Source of the DNA: Bradyrhizobium sp. CCBAU 51765
GTDB lineage: Bacteria; Pseudomonadota; Alphaproteobacteria; Rhizobiales; Xanthobacteraceae
NCBI RefSeq assembly: GCF_015291725.1
Contig: NZ_CP030038.1
Span: 806,001 to 870,000, forward strand
Direction: 5' to 3'
DNA length: 64,000 nt
Both the position numbers and the translations under genes were made by a program. Below the pieces are notes generated by a model, which was given only the letters and a program-made list of their open reading frames with translations, was not told where the DNA came from and made no database searches. Positions 55,830 to 64,000 of this stretch are shown here, piece after piece; the stretch's first letter is position 1; every line of letters begins with the position of its first letter.

Positions 55830-56147
55830 CTAAATCCCTTCCTCGTTGAACTTGCTCTCGACGAGTTCGGTGATCGCGGCGAGCGCGGCTTCGGCATCGG
55901 TACCGGCGGCGGATACCGTGATCGTCGTGCCGGGACCGGCGGCGAGCATCATCAGGCCCATGATCGAAGTGCCGCCGACGGTCTCGCCGCCGCGCGTCAC
56001 CCACACCTGCGCGTCGAAGCGCTCGACTGCCTGGACGAACTTCGCGGAGGCGCGCGCGTGCAGGCCGCGCTTGTTGATGATCAGGAGATCCTTGGAGATC
56101 GCGCCCGCGGGCACGCCTGTCCCCGCTTGTGGCGCCTCCCCGCTCAT
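55830..56147 (-). CDS. HPr family phosphocarrier protein (PTS)
   Basis: A 105-residue protein, longer than the 85-90 of E. coli HPr owing to an N-terminal extension (MSGEAPQAGTGVPAGAISKD). The active-site His lies in NKRGLHARASAKFVQA and the regulatory Ser in GGTSIMGLMML, so phosphorylation on both is possible. In Rhizobiales this is the HPr of the nitrogen/regulatory PTS, which takes phosphate from EI-Ntr, passes it to EIIA proteins and is a substrate of HPr kinase. Its start overlaps the EIIA stop by four bases. The shared operon fits this role. Confidence 0.95.
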   Translation of the reverse strand: MSGEAPQAGTGVPAGAISKDLLIINKRGLHARASAKFVQAVERFDAQVWVTRGGETVGGTSIMGLMMLAAGPGTTITVSAAGTDAEAALAAITELVESKFNEEGI

Positions 56148-56545
56148 TTGCCGGCGAGCACGCGACTGGCGATGGTGACGTATTTGCGGCCCGCTTCCTG
56201 AGCCATCGCGATCGCGTCGGGCAGCGAACGCTCCTCGCGCACCTTGGCGAGCTTGACCAGCATGGGAAGGTTGATCCCTGCGAGCACTTCGACCTTGGGC
56301 CGGCTCATGCAGGATATTGCCAGGTTTGACGGCGTGCCGCCGAACATGTCGGTGAGGATCGCAACGCCGTCGCCGGAATCGACGCGATTGACCGCCTCGA
56401 TGATGTCGCTTCGGCAGAGATCGGAATCGTCTTCGGCACCGATCGTGATCGCTTCGATTTGCTTTTGTGGACCCATGACATGCTCAAGCGCTGCCTTGAA
56501 TTCGTCGGCAAGGCGCCCGTGGGTCACAAGTACTAGACCAATCAT
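56144..56545 (-). CDS. PTS sugar transporter subunit IIA, mannose type
   Basis: A 133-residue cytosolic protein of the EIIA-Man fold. The active-site His is in MIGLVLVTHGRLADEF near residue 9. VAILTDMFGGTPSNLAI is the family motif. In Rhizobiales this EIIA is not linked to a sugar permease but is regulatory, passing phosphate from HPr or acting on other partners. The start codon at 56545 has a weak site upstream; the gene overlaps the HPr gene by four bases. A gap of 133 bp separates it from hprK upstream on the same strand. Confidence 0.93.
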   Translation of the reverse strand: MIGLVLVTHGRLADEFKAALEHVMGPQKQIEAITIGAEDDSDLCRSDIIEAVNRVDSGDGVAILTDMFGGTPSNLAISCMSRPKVEVLAGINLPMLVKLAKVREERSLPDAIAMAQEAGRKYVTIASRVLAGK

Positions 56546-56678
56546 CGGAAAACTCCTCGCGGGCGCTTTTGGTGCACCGCACGAACGCGCCACTTTGACC
56601 ATCCAGAGCCCCCGCGCAAGAGGGGATGTTGCGTATCTCCCTGAATATAGACGGATGGATAACGGGAGCTGCGCCGGT

Positions 56679-57203
56679 CTATTCGGTCGCGATACTGGGG
56701 TTCATATGGTTACCATTTCCCTTCGAACAATCGCCGGTAGGGTTAACGGAAGATGAACTCTTGGTAGTGGTCAAGGCCGCAACAACCAGGGGGAGGGGCG
56801 AATGGTCGCGGCCGACCGGGACTCGCGGTATTTCGACACCAAAAATGCTGGTTTTCAACGATTCCGCCGCAGGCAGGCGCTCCGCGTCCGTCGCGTCCAG
56901 ATCGACCACGAGACCGACGGTCGCATGCTCCACGAAGTCGCAGCGACGGATTCCCAAACCCCGGATCTCGATCAGGCCAGCCAATACCGGCGCGGGGCGC
57001 ACCTCAATTTCATGGCCGACTGTCGCCAGATGGACACGGTCATCACCGACCAGAACGGCCCTTTCGACCACGCCCGAGCGTCCCGCCATGATCAAATCAA
57101 AGGCAAGGCGCGACTTGCCGGAGCCCGACGGCCCGCGGATCAGCACCGCCAGAGATCCGACCTTGACGGCGGAGGCGTGGACGCTGGGCCCGCCGTCGCT
57201 CAT
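56679..57203 (-). CDS. hprK: HPr kinase/phosphorylase (alphaproteobacterial short form)
   Basis: A 174-residue protein comprising only the C-terminal kinase domain; Gram-positive HprK is about 310 residues. The P-loop GPSGSGKSRLAFDLI is complete, and VLVGDDRVHL carries the acidic catalytic pair. The typical DFVEHATVGLVVDLD and IPRVPVGRDHSPLPLVV regions fit the family. The function is ATP-dependent phosphorylation of the HPr serine. The start overlaps the chvG stop by four bases, so expression is coupled to ChvG. Confidence 0.93.
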   Translation of the reverse strand: MSDGGPSVHASAVKVGSLAVLIRGPSGSGKSRLAFDLIMAGRSGVVERAVLVGDDRVHLATVGHEIEVRPAPVLAGLIEIRGLGIRRCDFVEHATVGLVVDLDATDAERLPAAESLKTSIFGVEIPRVPVGRDHSPLPLVVAALTTTKSSSSVNPTGDCSKGNGNHMNPSIATE

Positions 57204-58996
57204 AGGGCCGGCAGCCTGACCACGAAGCGCGCGCCGGCAACCGTCGGAGCCCCGTCGGCATCCAGCGGGCCAGGGCGGTTCTCCGCCCAGATGCGTCCGC
57301 CATGGGCGTCGATGATCTGCTTGGAGATCGACAGGCCGAGGCCGGAGTTCTGGCCGAAACCCTGATGCGGACGGTCGGTGTAGAAGCGCTCGAAGATGCG
57401 CTCAAGCGCGTCGTCGCGAATGCCGGGGCCGTCGTCGTCGACCACGATCTCGATCTCGCCGCGGACGCGGCGGCAGGTGAGACGCACCTTGCTGCCGGCT
57501 TCCGAGAACGATTGCGCGTTGGAGAGCAGGTTGGAGACCACCTGCCCCAGCCGTGAATCATGGCCGCTCACGGCGAAGGAGTCGGTCGGGCTGCGGCCCT
57601 CGAAGCGCGTCTCGACCGCGACGTCGTGGCCGAGCTTGGTCTCATTGGCGACGGACACCAGTGTCGTCAGCAGGCGGCGCAGATCGACGGGGATCGCATC
57701 CTGGCGCTGCAATTCGGCATCGAGGCGGCTGGCGTCGGAGATGTCGGAGATCAGCCGGTCGAGCCGCTTGACGTCGTGCTCGATCACCTCGAGCAGGCGC
57801 GCGCGGCTGGTCTCGTTGCGCGCCAGCGGCAGCGTCTCGACCGCCGAGCGCAGCGAGGTCAGCGGGTTCTTCAATTCATGGGCGACGTCGGCGGCGAACA
57901 TCTCGATCGCCTCGATGCGGCTGTAGAGCGCGCTGGTCATGTCGCGCAGCGCGCCGGAGAGGTGCCCGATCTCGTCACGGCGGCGCGTGAAGTCGGGAAT
58001 CTCGATGCGGGCCTTGATGCGGCGGCGGACGCGCTCGGCGCTGTCGGCGAGCCGGCGCACGGGTCCGGCAATCGTGCTCGCGAGCAGCAGCGACAGCATG
58101 ATCATGACGGCGGCGGCGACGCCGCCGACCTTCAGGATGGCGAGGCGCTCGGCGGTGACCATCTGGTCGATGTCGTCGCCTTGCGTCGACAGCATCAGCG
58201 CGCCGTGGATCGCGCGCGAGCGCAGCACCGGGACCGCGACCGACACGATCACCTCGCCGCGTGCATTGACCCGCACCATCGAGCGTTTCTGGCCCTGCAG
58301 CGCGTCCCCCACCTCCGCATAGCCATTGCCGTTCTCGGGCCCGAGCTCGCGATAAAGCGGCAGGTCGCCGCGGTTCAGCCAGGTGCGCACCGCGACCATG
58401 CCGCGCTCGACGAAACCGGGCTTCTCGGCCGGAGGCGGCAGATCGAAGCGCAGAACGTTTTCGAGGTTGCGGCTGTCGAGCAGCAGGCTGCCGTTCGGAT
58501 CATAGATGCGGGCGCGCGTCTTGGTCGGCGAGATCAGCGTGCGCAGCACCGGCGCCACGCGCTCCGGATTGATCGGGAAGTCCAGCGGCGAATACTCGTC
58601 CGAGCCGCCATAGGTCTCGCCCGGCTTGAGGTCGAGCAGCCGGTCGGGGTCGATGGTGATGGCGTTGGTCTGCACGGTCGCGGAGGCCGCGATCGCGCCG
58701 GCGATGATCTCGGCCTGCACCAAAAGGCTCTGCGCGCGCGCGTCGATCAGCCCGGCGCGGAATTGCGACAGGTACAGGATGCTCGCCACCAGCGCGACGA
58801 GGCCGGCAAGGTTGAGCGAGACGATGCGGCGGGTCAGGCTGGAGAAGGACAGCGCGAAGAAGAACTGCCCGGCGCGCTTCAGCCAGTTCAGCGGTCGCCA
58901 GCCCTGCGGCTTTTCATCGGTGACGTGCTCCGGAACGCCGTTGGATGCAAGATCCCCGGCGCTCTGGTCTGAGTCAGGCTGCGTTCGGTCAAGCAA
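57200..58996 (-). CDS. chvG: sensor histidine kinase ChvG
   Basis: A 598-residue inner-membrane sensor. TM1 lies near residues 60-85 (IVSLNLAGLVALVASILYLS), followed by a periplasmic stimulus-sensing domain of about 200 residues. TM2 lies near 290 (GVAAAVMIMLSLLLASTIAG), then HAMP. Kinase motifs are complete: H-box VAHELKNPLTSLRSAVETL, N-box LLSNAQSF, G1 DDGPGIRDD and G2 GLGLSISKQI. In related Rhizobiales ChvG responds to low pH and envelope signals and is held in check by ExoR; no exoR is in this window. The start is a TTG at 58996. The gene is 117 bp downstream of chvI on the same strand. Confidence 0.92.
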   Translation of the reverse strand: MLDRTQPDSDQSAGDLASNGVPEHVTDEKPQGWRPLNWLKRAGQFFFALSFSSLTRRIVSLNLAGLVALVASILYLSQFRAGLIDARAQSLLVQAEIIAGAIAASATVQTNAITIDPDRLLDLKPGETYGGSDEYSPLDFPINPERVAPVLRTLISPTKTRARIYDPNGSLLLDSRNLENVLRFDLPPPAEKPGFVERGMVAVRTWLNRGDLPLYRELGPENGNGYAEVGDALQGQKRSMVRVNARGEVIVSVAVPVLRSRAIHGALMLSTQGDDIDQMVTAERLAILKVGGVAAAVMIMLSLLLASTIAGPVRRLADSAERVRRRIKARIEIPDFTRRRDEIGHLSGALRDMTSALYSRIEAIEMFAADVAHELKNPLTSLRSAVETLPLARNETSRARLLEVIEHDVKRLDRLISDISDASRLDAELQRQDAIPVDLRRLLTTLVSVANETKLGHDVAVETRFEGRSPTDSFAVSGHDSRLGQVVSNLLSNAQSFSEAGSKVRLTCRRVRGEIEIVVDDDGPGIRDDALERIFERFYTDRPHQGFGQNSGLGLSISKQIIDAHGGRIWAENRPGPLDADGAPTVAGARFVVRLPAL

Positions 58997-59113
58997 TGCT
59001 CACGCCCGCGTTAGGACAGCTCGTGCGAAGGTCCGCGCATCCTAGAGCGATCCTGGTCCCGATGGAACGAGAACCGGAGATGACATCGATCTTCGTGAAG
59101 GGCGCCTGCCGCC

Positions 59114-59815
59114 TCAGGCTTCCTTGAAACGGTAGCCGACGCCGTAGAGCGTCTCGATCATCTCGAACTCGTTGTCGACCACCTTGAACTTCTTGCGCAG
59201 CCGCTTGATGTGGCTGTCGATGGTGCGGTCGTCGACATAGACCTGGTCGTCATAGGCGGCGTCCATCAGCGCGTTGCGGCTCTTCACCACTCCGGGCCGG
59301 GTCGCGAGCGCCTGCAGGATCAGGAATTCGGTGACGGTCAGCGTCACCGGCTCGTTCTTCCAGGTGCAGGTGTGGCGTTCCGGATCCATGCGCAGCAGGC
59401 CGCGGTCGAGCGCCTTGGCGTCGTTCTCCTTCGGCGCGACGGTCGGGTCCTTCGGCGCCGAGCGGCGCAGCACCGCCTTGACGCGCTCGACCAGCAGGCG
59501 CTGCGAGAACGGTTTGCGGATGAAGTCGTCGGCGCCCATCTTGAGGCCGAACAGCTCGTCGATTTCCTCGTCCTTGGAGGTGAGGAAGATCACGGGCAGG
59601 TCGGATTTCTGCCGCAGGCGGCGTAGCGTCTCCATGCCGTCCATGCGCGGCATCTTGATGTCGAGGATGGCGAGATCGGGCTGGGTGGTGCGGAAACCGT
59701 CGAGCGCGGAGGCGCCGTCGGTGTAGGTCATGATGCGGTAGCCTTCGGCTTCCAGCGCGATCGAGACGGATGTGAGAATGTTGCGGTCGTCGTCGACCAA
59801 AGCGATTGTGGGCAT
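59114..59815 (-). CDS. chvI: response regulator ChvI
   Basis: A 233-residue OmpR-family regulator. The receiver has the acidic pocket LVDDDRN, phosphorylated Asp in [13 protein letters not shown], and the conserved Lys in [12 protein letters not shown]. The C-terminal winged helix has [20 protein letters not shown] and [13 protein letters not shown]. It is the partner of ChvG just downstream and in related species controls exopolysaccharide, envelope and acid-response genes and is essential or nearly so. ATG 59815 follows AGAGG. It is divergent from the HugZ-like gene, 218 bp apart. Confidence 0.95.
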   Translation of the reverse strand: MPTIALVDDDRNILTSVSIALEAEGYRIMTYTDGASALDGFRTTQPDLAILDIKMPRMDGMETLRRLRQKSDLPVIFLTSKDEEIDELFGLKMGADDFIRKPFSQRLLVERVKAVLRRSAPKDPTVAPKENDAKALDRGLLRMDPERHTCTWKNEPVTLTVTEFLILQALATRPGVVKSRNALMDAAYDDQVYVDDRTIDSHIKRLRKKFKVVDNEFEMIETLYGVGYRFKEA

Positions 59816-60033
59816 GAGCCTCTGCTTTCTGCTTTCCGTTTGGGTCGTGGCTTGAAACGGCGAGCAATCCAGTGATGCGCCGCATACATACATGGGTGCC
59901 GAAGTTGGCGTTCGAACCTTGTCACCGAGCAATGCAAGCTGGGCTGAAGTGTGACCAAGTTCCACGAAACGCGGCAGATTCGCCGCATCTCGACCCATAA
60001 CCGGGCTCTCGTTTACCCGAAACAAGGCCCCTC

Positions 60034-60795
60034 ATGCAACCACCTGACCAGAGAAAGCCGATGCAACCGACTCCCGATTTCGACCCCGGAAAGCTCGCCA
60101 AATCGCTGCTGCGGCGGTCCCGGCAGGGGGCCCTGGCGACGCTGATGACCGGCAGCGGCGATCCCTATTGTTCCCTGGTCAATCTCGCCAGCCATCCCGA
60201 TGGCTCGCCGATCCTGCTGATCTCGCGCCTCGCCGTGCACACAAGGAACATCCTCGCCGACAGCCGGGTCTCGCTGATGCTGGACGAGCGCGTGGCCGGC
60301 GATCCCCTGGAAGGCGCCCGAATCATGCTGTCCGGCCGGGCGGAGGAGGCCGATGCCGGCAAGGCTCTGCTGCAGCGACGGTATCTCAATGCCCATCCAT
60401 CGGCGGAGGGCTTTGTTTCGTTTAAGGATTTCGCCTTCTTCCGGATCCGTCCCACGGGGACCCATCTGGTCGCCGGCTTCGGCCGGATCGTCGACCTCGG
60501 GCCCGATCAGTTTCTCACGGACCTCACCGGCGCCGAGGACCTGCTGGCGGCGGAAGAGGGCGCCGTCGAGCACATGAATGCCGACCATCGTGACACCATG
60601 AACCTCTATGCAACGAAGCTCCTTGATGCCGCCGAGGGCGACTGGCGCTGCACCGGCTGCGACCCCGAGGGCCTCGACATGCAGGACGGCCAGACCACGC
60701 TGCGGCTGGACTTCCCGGAGCGGGTGACGGATGGCACGGCGCTGCGCAAGATGCTGGTCCGCCTCGCTGGTGAAGCGCGCATGAAGATGGTCTAA
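60034..60795 (+). CDS. HugZ-like pyridoxamine 5'-phosphate oxidase family protein (with DUF2470)
   Basis: A 253-residue protein. A split-barrel FMN-binding-type domain is seen first (RQGALATLMTGSGDPYCSLV, LLISRLAVHTRNILADSRVS), then a C-terminal DUF2470-type domain starting EGAVEHMNADHRDTMNLYA. This order is that of HugZ haem-degrading and related proteins. The histidine in the C-terminal EHMNADHRD is typical. Whether it degrades haem is not shown. ATG 60034 has AAGG nearby; 60061 is an alternative start. It is divergent from chvI. Confidence 0.85.
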   Translation: MQPPDQRKPMQPTPDFDPGKLAKSLLRRSRQGALATLMTGSGDPYCSLVNLASHPDGSPILLISRLAVHTRNILADSRVSLMLDERVAGDPLEGARIMLSGRAEEADAGKALLQRRYLNAHPSAEGFVSFKDFAFFRIRPTGTHLVAGFGRIVDLGPDQFLTDLTGAEDLLAAEEGAVEHMNADHRDTMNLYATKLLDAAEGDWRCTGCDPEGLDMQDGQTTLRLDFPERVTDGTALRKMLVRLAGEARMKMV

Positions 60796-60873
60796 CGCGC
60801 AAGCCCTTGAACGCTGTCCCCCGCCGCGGCGACTCAACACCGTAATGGTTCGAGGCCGGCCGCGAGAGGGTTC

Positions 60874-63462
60874 ATGACACGCTGTCGTTTGACGCTGGTT
60901 GCAGGGTTGGCGCTAGCGATCACTGCATCGCTTGCGACGCCGGCCCTTGCGCAGAAAGGTCTCGCCGCGGAGAGCGCGCAGCTCAACGCGCTCATCGGTG
61001 CCGGAAAATATTCGGAAGCGCTGCCGTTCGCGCAGGCGATGGTCGCCAGCCTGGAGAAGGACAACGGACGCGATCTCTCGGCCGCGTTGAACAATCTCGG
61101 CCGGGTCCATGCCGGTCAGGGGCGGGACGATCTGGCTGAGCCGCTCTACAAGCGCGCGATCGCACTCATGGAAAAATCGCTCGGCCCCGACAACGCCCTG
61201 GTTGCGGCCGAGCTGACCAATCTTGCCGCGCTCTATCAGCGGCAGGGTCGCTTCGCTGAGGCCGAGCCGCTGTTCAAGCGTGCACTTGCCGTCCGCGAGA
61301 AGGCGCTACCGCGCGAGCATCCCGACATCGGTCAATCCCTCAACAATATCGCCACGCTCTACGCCAAGCAGCAGCGTCCGGCCGACGCCGAGCCGCTGTT
61401 CCGCCGCGCGCTCGCGATCTATCAGAAGGCCGCCGGTCCTGAGCATCCCGCGGTCGCAACCGTCCTGAACAACATCGGTCAGGTCGATCGCGACCTCAAT
61501 CGCGACGCCGATGCCGAAGCTCCGATCAAGCGCTCGCTCGCGATCCGCGAAAAGGTGCTGGGGCCGGAACACCCCGATGTCGCGCGCTCGCTCAACAATC
61601 TCGCCGGGCTCTACCAGCACCAGAAGCGCCATGCCGAGGCCGAGCCGCTCTATCGTCGCGCCCTGGCGATCCGCGAGCGTGCACTCGGGCCGGATCATCC
61701 CGATGTCGCGACTTCGGCGAGCAATCTCGCCCATTTCCTACAGGCGACGGGACGCACCGCGGACGCTCTGCCGTTCGCGCAGAAGACGCTCGCCGCCGAT
61801 CGTGCCCAGTTGCGCGTGGTGCTGCCGATCCTGTTCGCTGCCCGGCAGCAATCGCTGCTGACGAACGACAGGGCGCTCGATGACGCACTCGGTGCGATCC
61901 AGCGCGGCACGCAATCGTCCGCCGCCTCCGCCGTGAACAAGCTCGCAGTGCGGCTGGCCGCCGGCAGCGACCGGCTCGCGGAGCTCGTGCGCAAGGATCA
62001 GGATCTCGCGACCGAGTCCGAAGCGCTCGACAAGGCGATCGTCGCCGCGGTGTCGAAGCCGCCCGCCCAGCGCGACGTCGCGGCCGAGCAGCGCAGCCGC
62101 GCGCGGATCGCGGCGATCGCAAGCGCGCGCAATGGATTGCAGAAGACGCTCGCCGTCGAGTTTCCCGACTATGCTTCGCTCTCCAACCCGCTGCCTTTGA
62201 CGGTGAAGGAGATCCAGCCGCTGCTCTCGGCCGACGAGGCGATGGTGATCTACTCCGTCGTCGACAGCCAGAGCTATGTCGTCGCGATCACGCGCGAGGG
62301 CGTCGACTGGAAGGAGATTTCTCTCGGAGCGGATGCGCTGGCGCAGAAGGTGGCCGCCTTCCGCAGGGGGCTGGATGTCGGCAAGGCGCTCGATGCCTCC
62401 GGCAAATCGGGACTGTTCGATCTTGCGCTCGCGAGTGAGCTTTATGCCGCGCTGCTCGGCCCGGTCGAGGCGCTGACGAACGACAAGCGCAACCTGCTGA
62501 TCGTGCCGTCGGCCGCGCTGACCGCATTGCCGTTTCATCTGCTGGTCACGGAGAAGCCGCAGGCGGCGATCCCGGACAGGCCCGAAGGCTATCGCGATGC
62601 CGCCTGGCTGCTGCGGCGGCAGGCCGTCTCGGTACTGCCGTCGGTGATCAGCCTGAAATCGCTGCGCGCCTTTGCCCGCAGGGACCACGGCGTCAAGCCG
62701 ATGACCGGTTTCGGCGATCCCGTGTTCAACCCTGCCGCCGAAGGTCCTGCCGACCGGCGCGCCGCGAGCGGCAAGATCGCCGCGCGCAGCATCGCGACGA
62801 TGGCCTATGCCGAGTTCTGGCGCGGCGCAGGCGTCGATCGCGCGCGGTTGGCGCAGGCGCTGCCGCAGCTGCCCGACACCGCCGACGAGCTGAATGCGGT
62901 GGCGAGGGACGTCGGCGCCGCCGCGGCCGATATCCATCTCGGACGCGATGCCAGCGAAACGACGCTGAAGCGTGCAGCGCTTGCCCAATACGGCATCATC
63001 TATTTTGCCACCCACGGCCTCGTTGCCGGCGACGTCAAGGGACTGGGCGAGCCCTCGCTCGCACTCTCCATTCCGGATCAGCCGTCGGAGCTCGACGACG
63101 GTCTTCTCACCGCGAGCGAAGTGGCCCAGCTCAAGCTCAACGCCGATTGGGTGGTGCTGTCGGCCTGCAACACCATCGCGGGCGACAAGCCCGGCGCCGA
63201 GGCGCTGTCGGGATTGGCACGCTCGTTCTTCTATGCAGGGGCCCGCGCGCTGCTGGTTTCGCATTGGGCCGTGGATTCGGAAGCTGCCACCCGCCTGACC
63301 ACATCGACGTTCGCGCTGCTCAAGAACGAACCAAGGATCGGTCGTGCCGAAGCCTTGCGCCGTGCGATGTTGGCCTATCTCGACGACGCCTCGTCGCCGC
63401 GCAATGCCTATCCTGCGATGTGGGGGCCGTTCGCACTGATCGGTGAAGGTGAGGTCAGGTAG
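60874..63462 (+). CDS. exported TPR-CHAT domain protein (caspase-like)
   Basis: An 862-residue protein. Signal peptide: MTRCRLTLVAGLALAITASL, cut near LAQ. Kinesin-light-chain-type tetratricopeptide repeats of 42 residues follow to about residue 290 (EPLFKRALAVREKALPREHP, EPLYRRALAIRERALGPDHP). A helical linker leads to a CHAT domain in the C-terminal third: LIVPSAALTALPFHLL, the catalytic His in YFATHGLVAGD, and the catalytic Cys in VLSACNTIAGD, so the His/Cys dyad is intact. CHAT proteins are caspase/separase-like peptidases; with a signal peptide this one would act in the periplasm or outside. GAGAGGG precedes the ATG. It lies between the HugZ-like gene and pckA. Confidence 0.88.
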   Translation: MTRCRLTLVAGLALAITASLATPALAQKGLAAESAQLNALIGAGKYSEALPFAQAMVASLEKDNGRDLSAALNNLGRVHAGQGRDDLAEPLYKRAIALMEKSLGPDNALVAAELTNLAALYQRQGRFAEAEPLFKRALAVREKALPREHPDIGQSLNNIATLYAKQQRPADAEPLFRRALAIYQKAAGPEHPAVATVLNNIGQVDRDLNRDADAEAPIKRSLAIREKVLGPEHPDVARSLNNLAGLYQHQKRHAEAEPLYRRALAIRERALGPDHPDVATSASNLAHFLQATGRTADALPFAQKTLAADRAQLRVVLPILFAARQQSLLTNDRALDDALGAIQRGTQSSAASAVNKLAVRLAAGSDRLAELVRKDQDLATESEALDKAIVAAVSKPPAQRDVAAEQRSRARIAAIASARNGLQKTLAVEFPDYASLSNPLPLTVKEIQPLLSADEAMVIYSVVDSQSYVVAITREGVDWKEISLGADALAQKVAAFRRGLDVGKALDASGKSGLFDLALASELYAALLGPVEALTNDKRNLLIVPSAALTALPFHLLVTEKPQAAIPDRPEGYRDAAWLLRRQAVSVLPSVISLKSLRAFARRDHGVKPMTGFGDPVFNPAAEGPADRRAASGKIAARSIATMAYAEFWRGAGVDRARLAQALPQLPDTADELNAVARDVGAAAADIHLGRDASETTLKRAALAQYGIIYFATHGLVAGDVKGLGEPSLALSIPDQPSELDDGLLTASEVAQLKLNADWVVLSACNTIAGDKPGAEALSGLARSFFYAGARALLVSHWAVDSEAATRLTTSTFALLKNEPRIGRAEALRRAMLAYLDDASSPRNAYPAMWGPFALIGEGEVR

Positions 63463-63747
63463 GATTGCGCTGCGGCGATTGTGCATCGCAATAACCCCGA
63501 GTAACGCGCAAACGTGCATTTGGTTGCGCGATCATTCGTACTTTTTCGCCGCGGCTGCTCAGAGCTGTCATGCGCGACGTTTGGCGCGGTCCTTGAATAA
63601 ACCAAATCCTGCGGGATCAGCTTGGCAAGGCCAGCGTTCATGATTATTACGTCGTTCAGCCGAGGCCGAACGGCCCATTGATCAAGGTGACCGTGGTGGC
63701 GCCAAACTTGTCGCGCTGAGTGTCGCGGGTTCTAGGAGGATTCTTTC

Positions 63748-64000
63748 GTGCAAGAGACGGGCGTGCGCAACGGTGCCTTCGGCGCCGACAAATTCGGCTT
63801 AAAGAATCTCAAGCAGGTGCACTGGAATCTCGGTGCGCCGCAACTCTATCAATACTCGCTCGCAGCGGGTGAGGCGGTGCTGTCCGCTGACGGTGCGCTC
63901 TGCGCCGACACGGGCGAGTTCACCGGCCGCAGCCCGAAGGACAAGTTCACGGTCCGTGACGCCACCACCGACAAGAAGATGTGGTGGGCCGGCAACCAGT
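63748..64000 (+). CDS. pckA: phosphoenolpyruvate carboxykinase (ATP), N-terminal part
   Basis: The first 84 codons are inside the window; the gene runs off the right edge. The start is a GTG at 63748 with AGGAGG seven bases upstream. The N-terminal segment (VQETGVRNGAFGADKFGLKN) and the conserved TGEFTGRSPKDKFTVRD identify the ATP-dependent PEPCK of Rhizobiales, which makes phosphoenolpyruvate from oxaloacetate during gluconeogenesis. In Rhizobiales pckA commonly lies near chvI; here the HugZ-like and CHAT genes lie between. The 285-bp gap upstream has no other gene. Confidence 0.93.
   Translation, partial: MQETGVRNGAFGADKFGLKNLKQVHWNLGAPQLYQYSLAAGEAVLSADGALCADTGEFTGRSPKDKFTVRDATTDKKMWWAGNQ

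Noticed and set aside
61738..63519. Minus-strand frame opposite the CHAT gene
   Set aside because: Shadow; the CHAT frame has catalytic motifs and TPR repeats.

Overview
The window looks like chromosomal DNA of a Bradyrhizobium-type alphaproteobacterium (order Hyphomicrobiales). The reasons are the high GC content, the chvI-chvG-hprK-EIIA(Man)-HPr cluster close to pckA, the many short inverted-repeat elements between genes, the Omp25-like/OprB-like porin, and several families expanded in rhizobia (PF04392-type binding proteins, winged-helix/TolB-like regulators, Inh/Omp19 proteins). No tRNA, rRNA, CRISPR array, complete insertion sequence or prophage was seen. All functions are assigned by reading motifs and context; no search was run.

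Layout. 0-10 kb: ferredoxin-NADP reductase, a membrane-anchored glutamate-synthase-like FMN protein, a PilZ protein, a CorC/HlyC-type CBS protein, a chemotaxis receptor, a large porin and a small secreted protein. 10-16 kb: a creatininase-family amidohydrolase divergent from an NMT1/SsuA-type ABC importer whose ATPase and permease genes run with overlapping junctions into a D-2-hydroxyacid dehydrogenase and a two-domain Inh-type protein. Two inverted copies of one repeat sit on either side of the ATPase-to-Inh block. 16-25 kb: a peptidoglycan-binding lysozyme-like protein, small envelope proteins, a Sel1 protein, then a GMC oxidoreductase gene lying between a 5'-truncated radC copy and intact radC, followed by an AraC regulator, an MBL-fold hydrolase and map.

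25-42 kb: an MscS channel, a K+/H+ antiporter, a PepSY-like protein, the molybdate importer modABC, an Ig-like/autotransporter protein divergent from an AraC regulator, MepA, a PAS-GGDEF-EAL protein with a degenerate GGDEF motif, an acyl-CoA-dehydrogenase-like flavoprotein, a Met-rich Spy-like protein and an OpgC-like acyltransferase. 42-52 kb is more accessory: a decayed remnant and an intact copy of a PF04392-type binding protein, an MFS carrier, two tandem winged-helix/TolB-like regulators (one apparently damaged), a DUF1127 fusion protein, an orphan Bug-type binding protein and a methyltransferase.

52-64 kb is core: lepA, a GT39 glycosyltransferase, HPr, EIIA, HPr kinase, ChvG and ChvI on one strand, then a HugZ-like protein, a secreted TPR-CHAT protein and the start of pckA. 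The PTS/HprK branch and ChvGI are known in Rhizobiales to link envelope and acid sensing with carbon metabolism, and pckA is a frequent neighbour. The strongest unusual signals are the radC duplication around the GMC gene, the secreted TPR-CHAT protein, the DUF1127 fusion, the decayed paralogues near 43 and 46 kb, and the concentration of inverted repeats at convergent gene ends.
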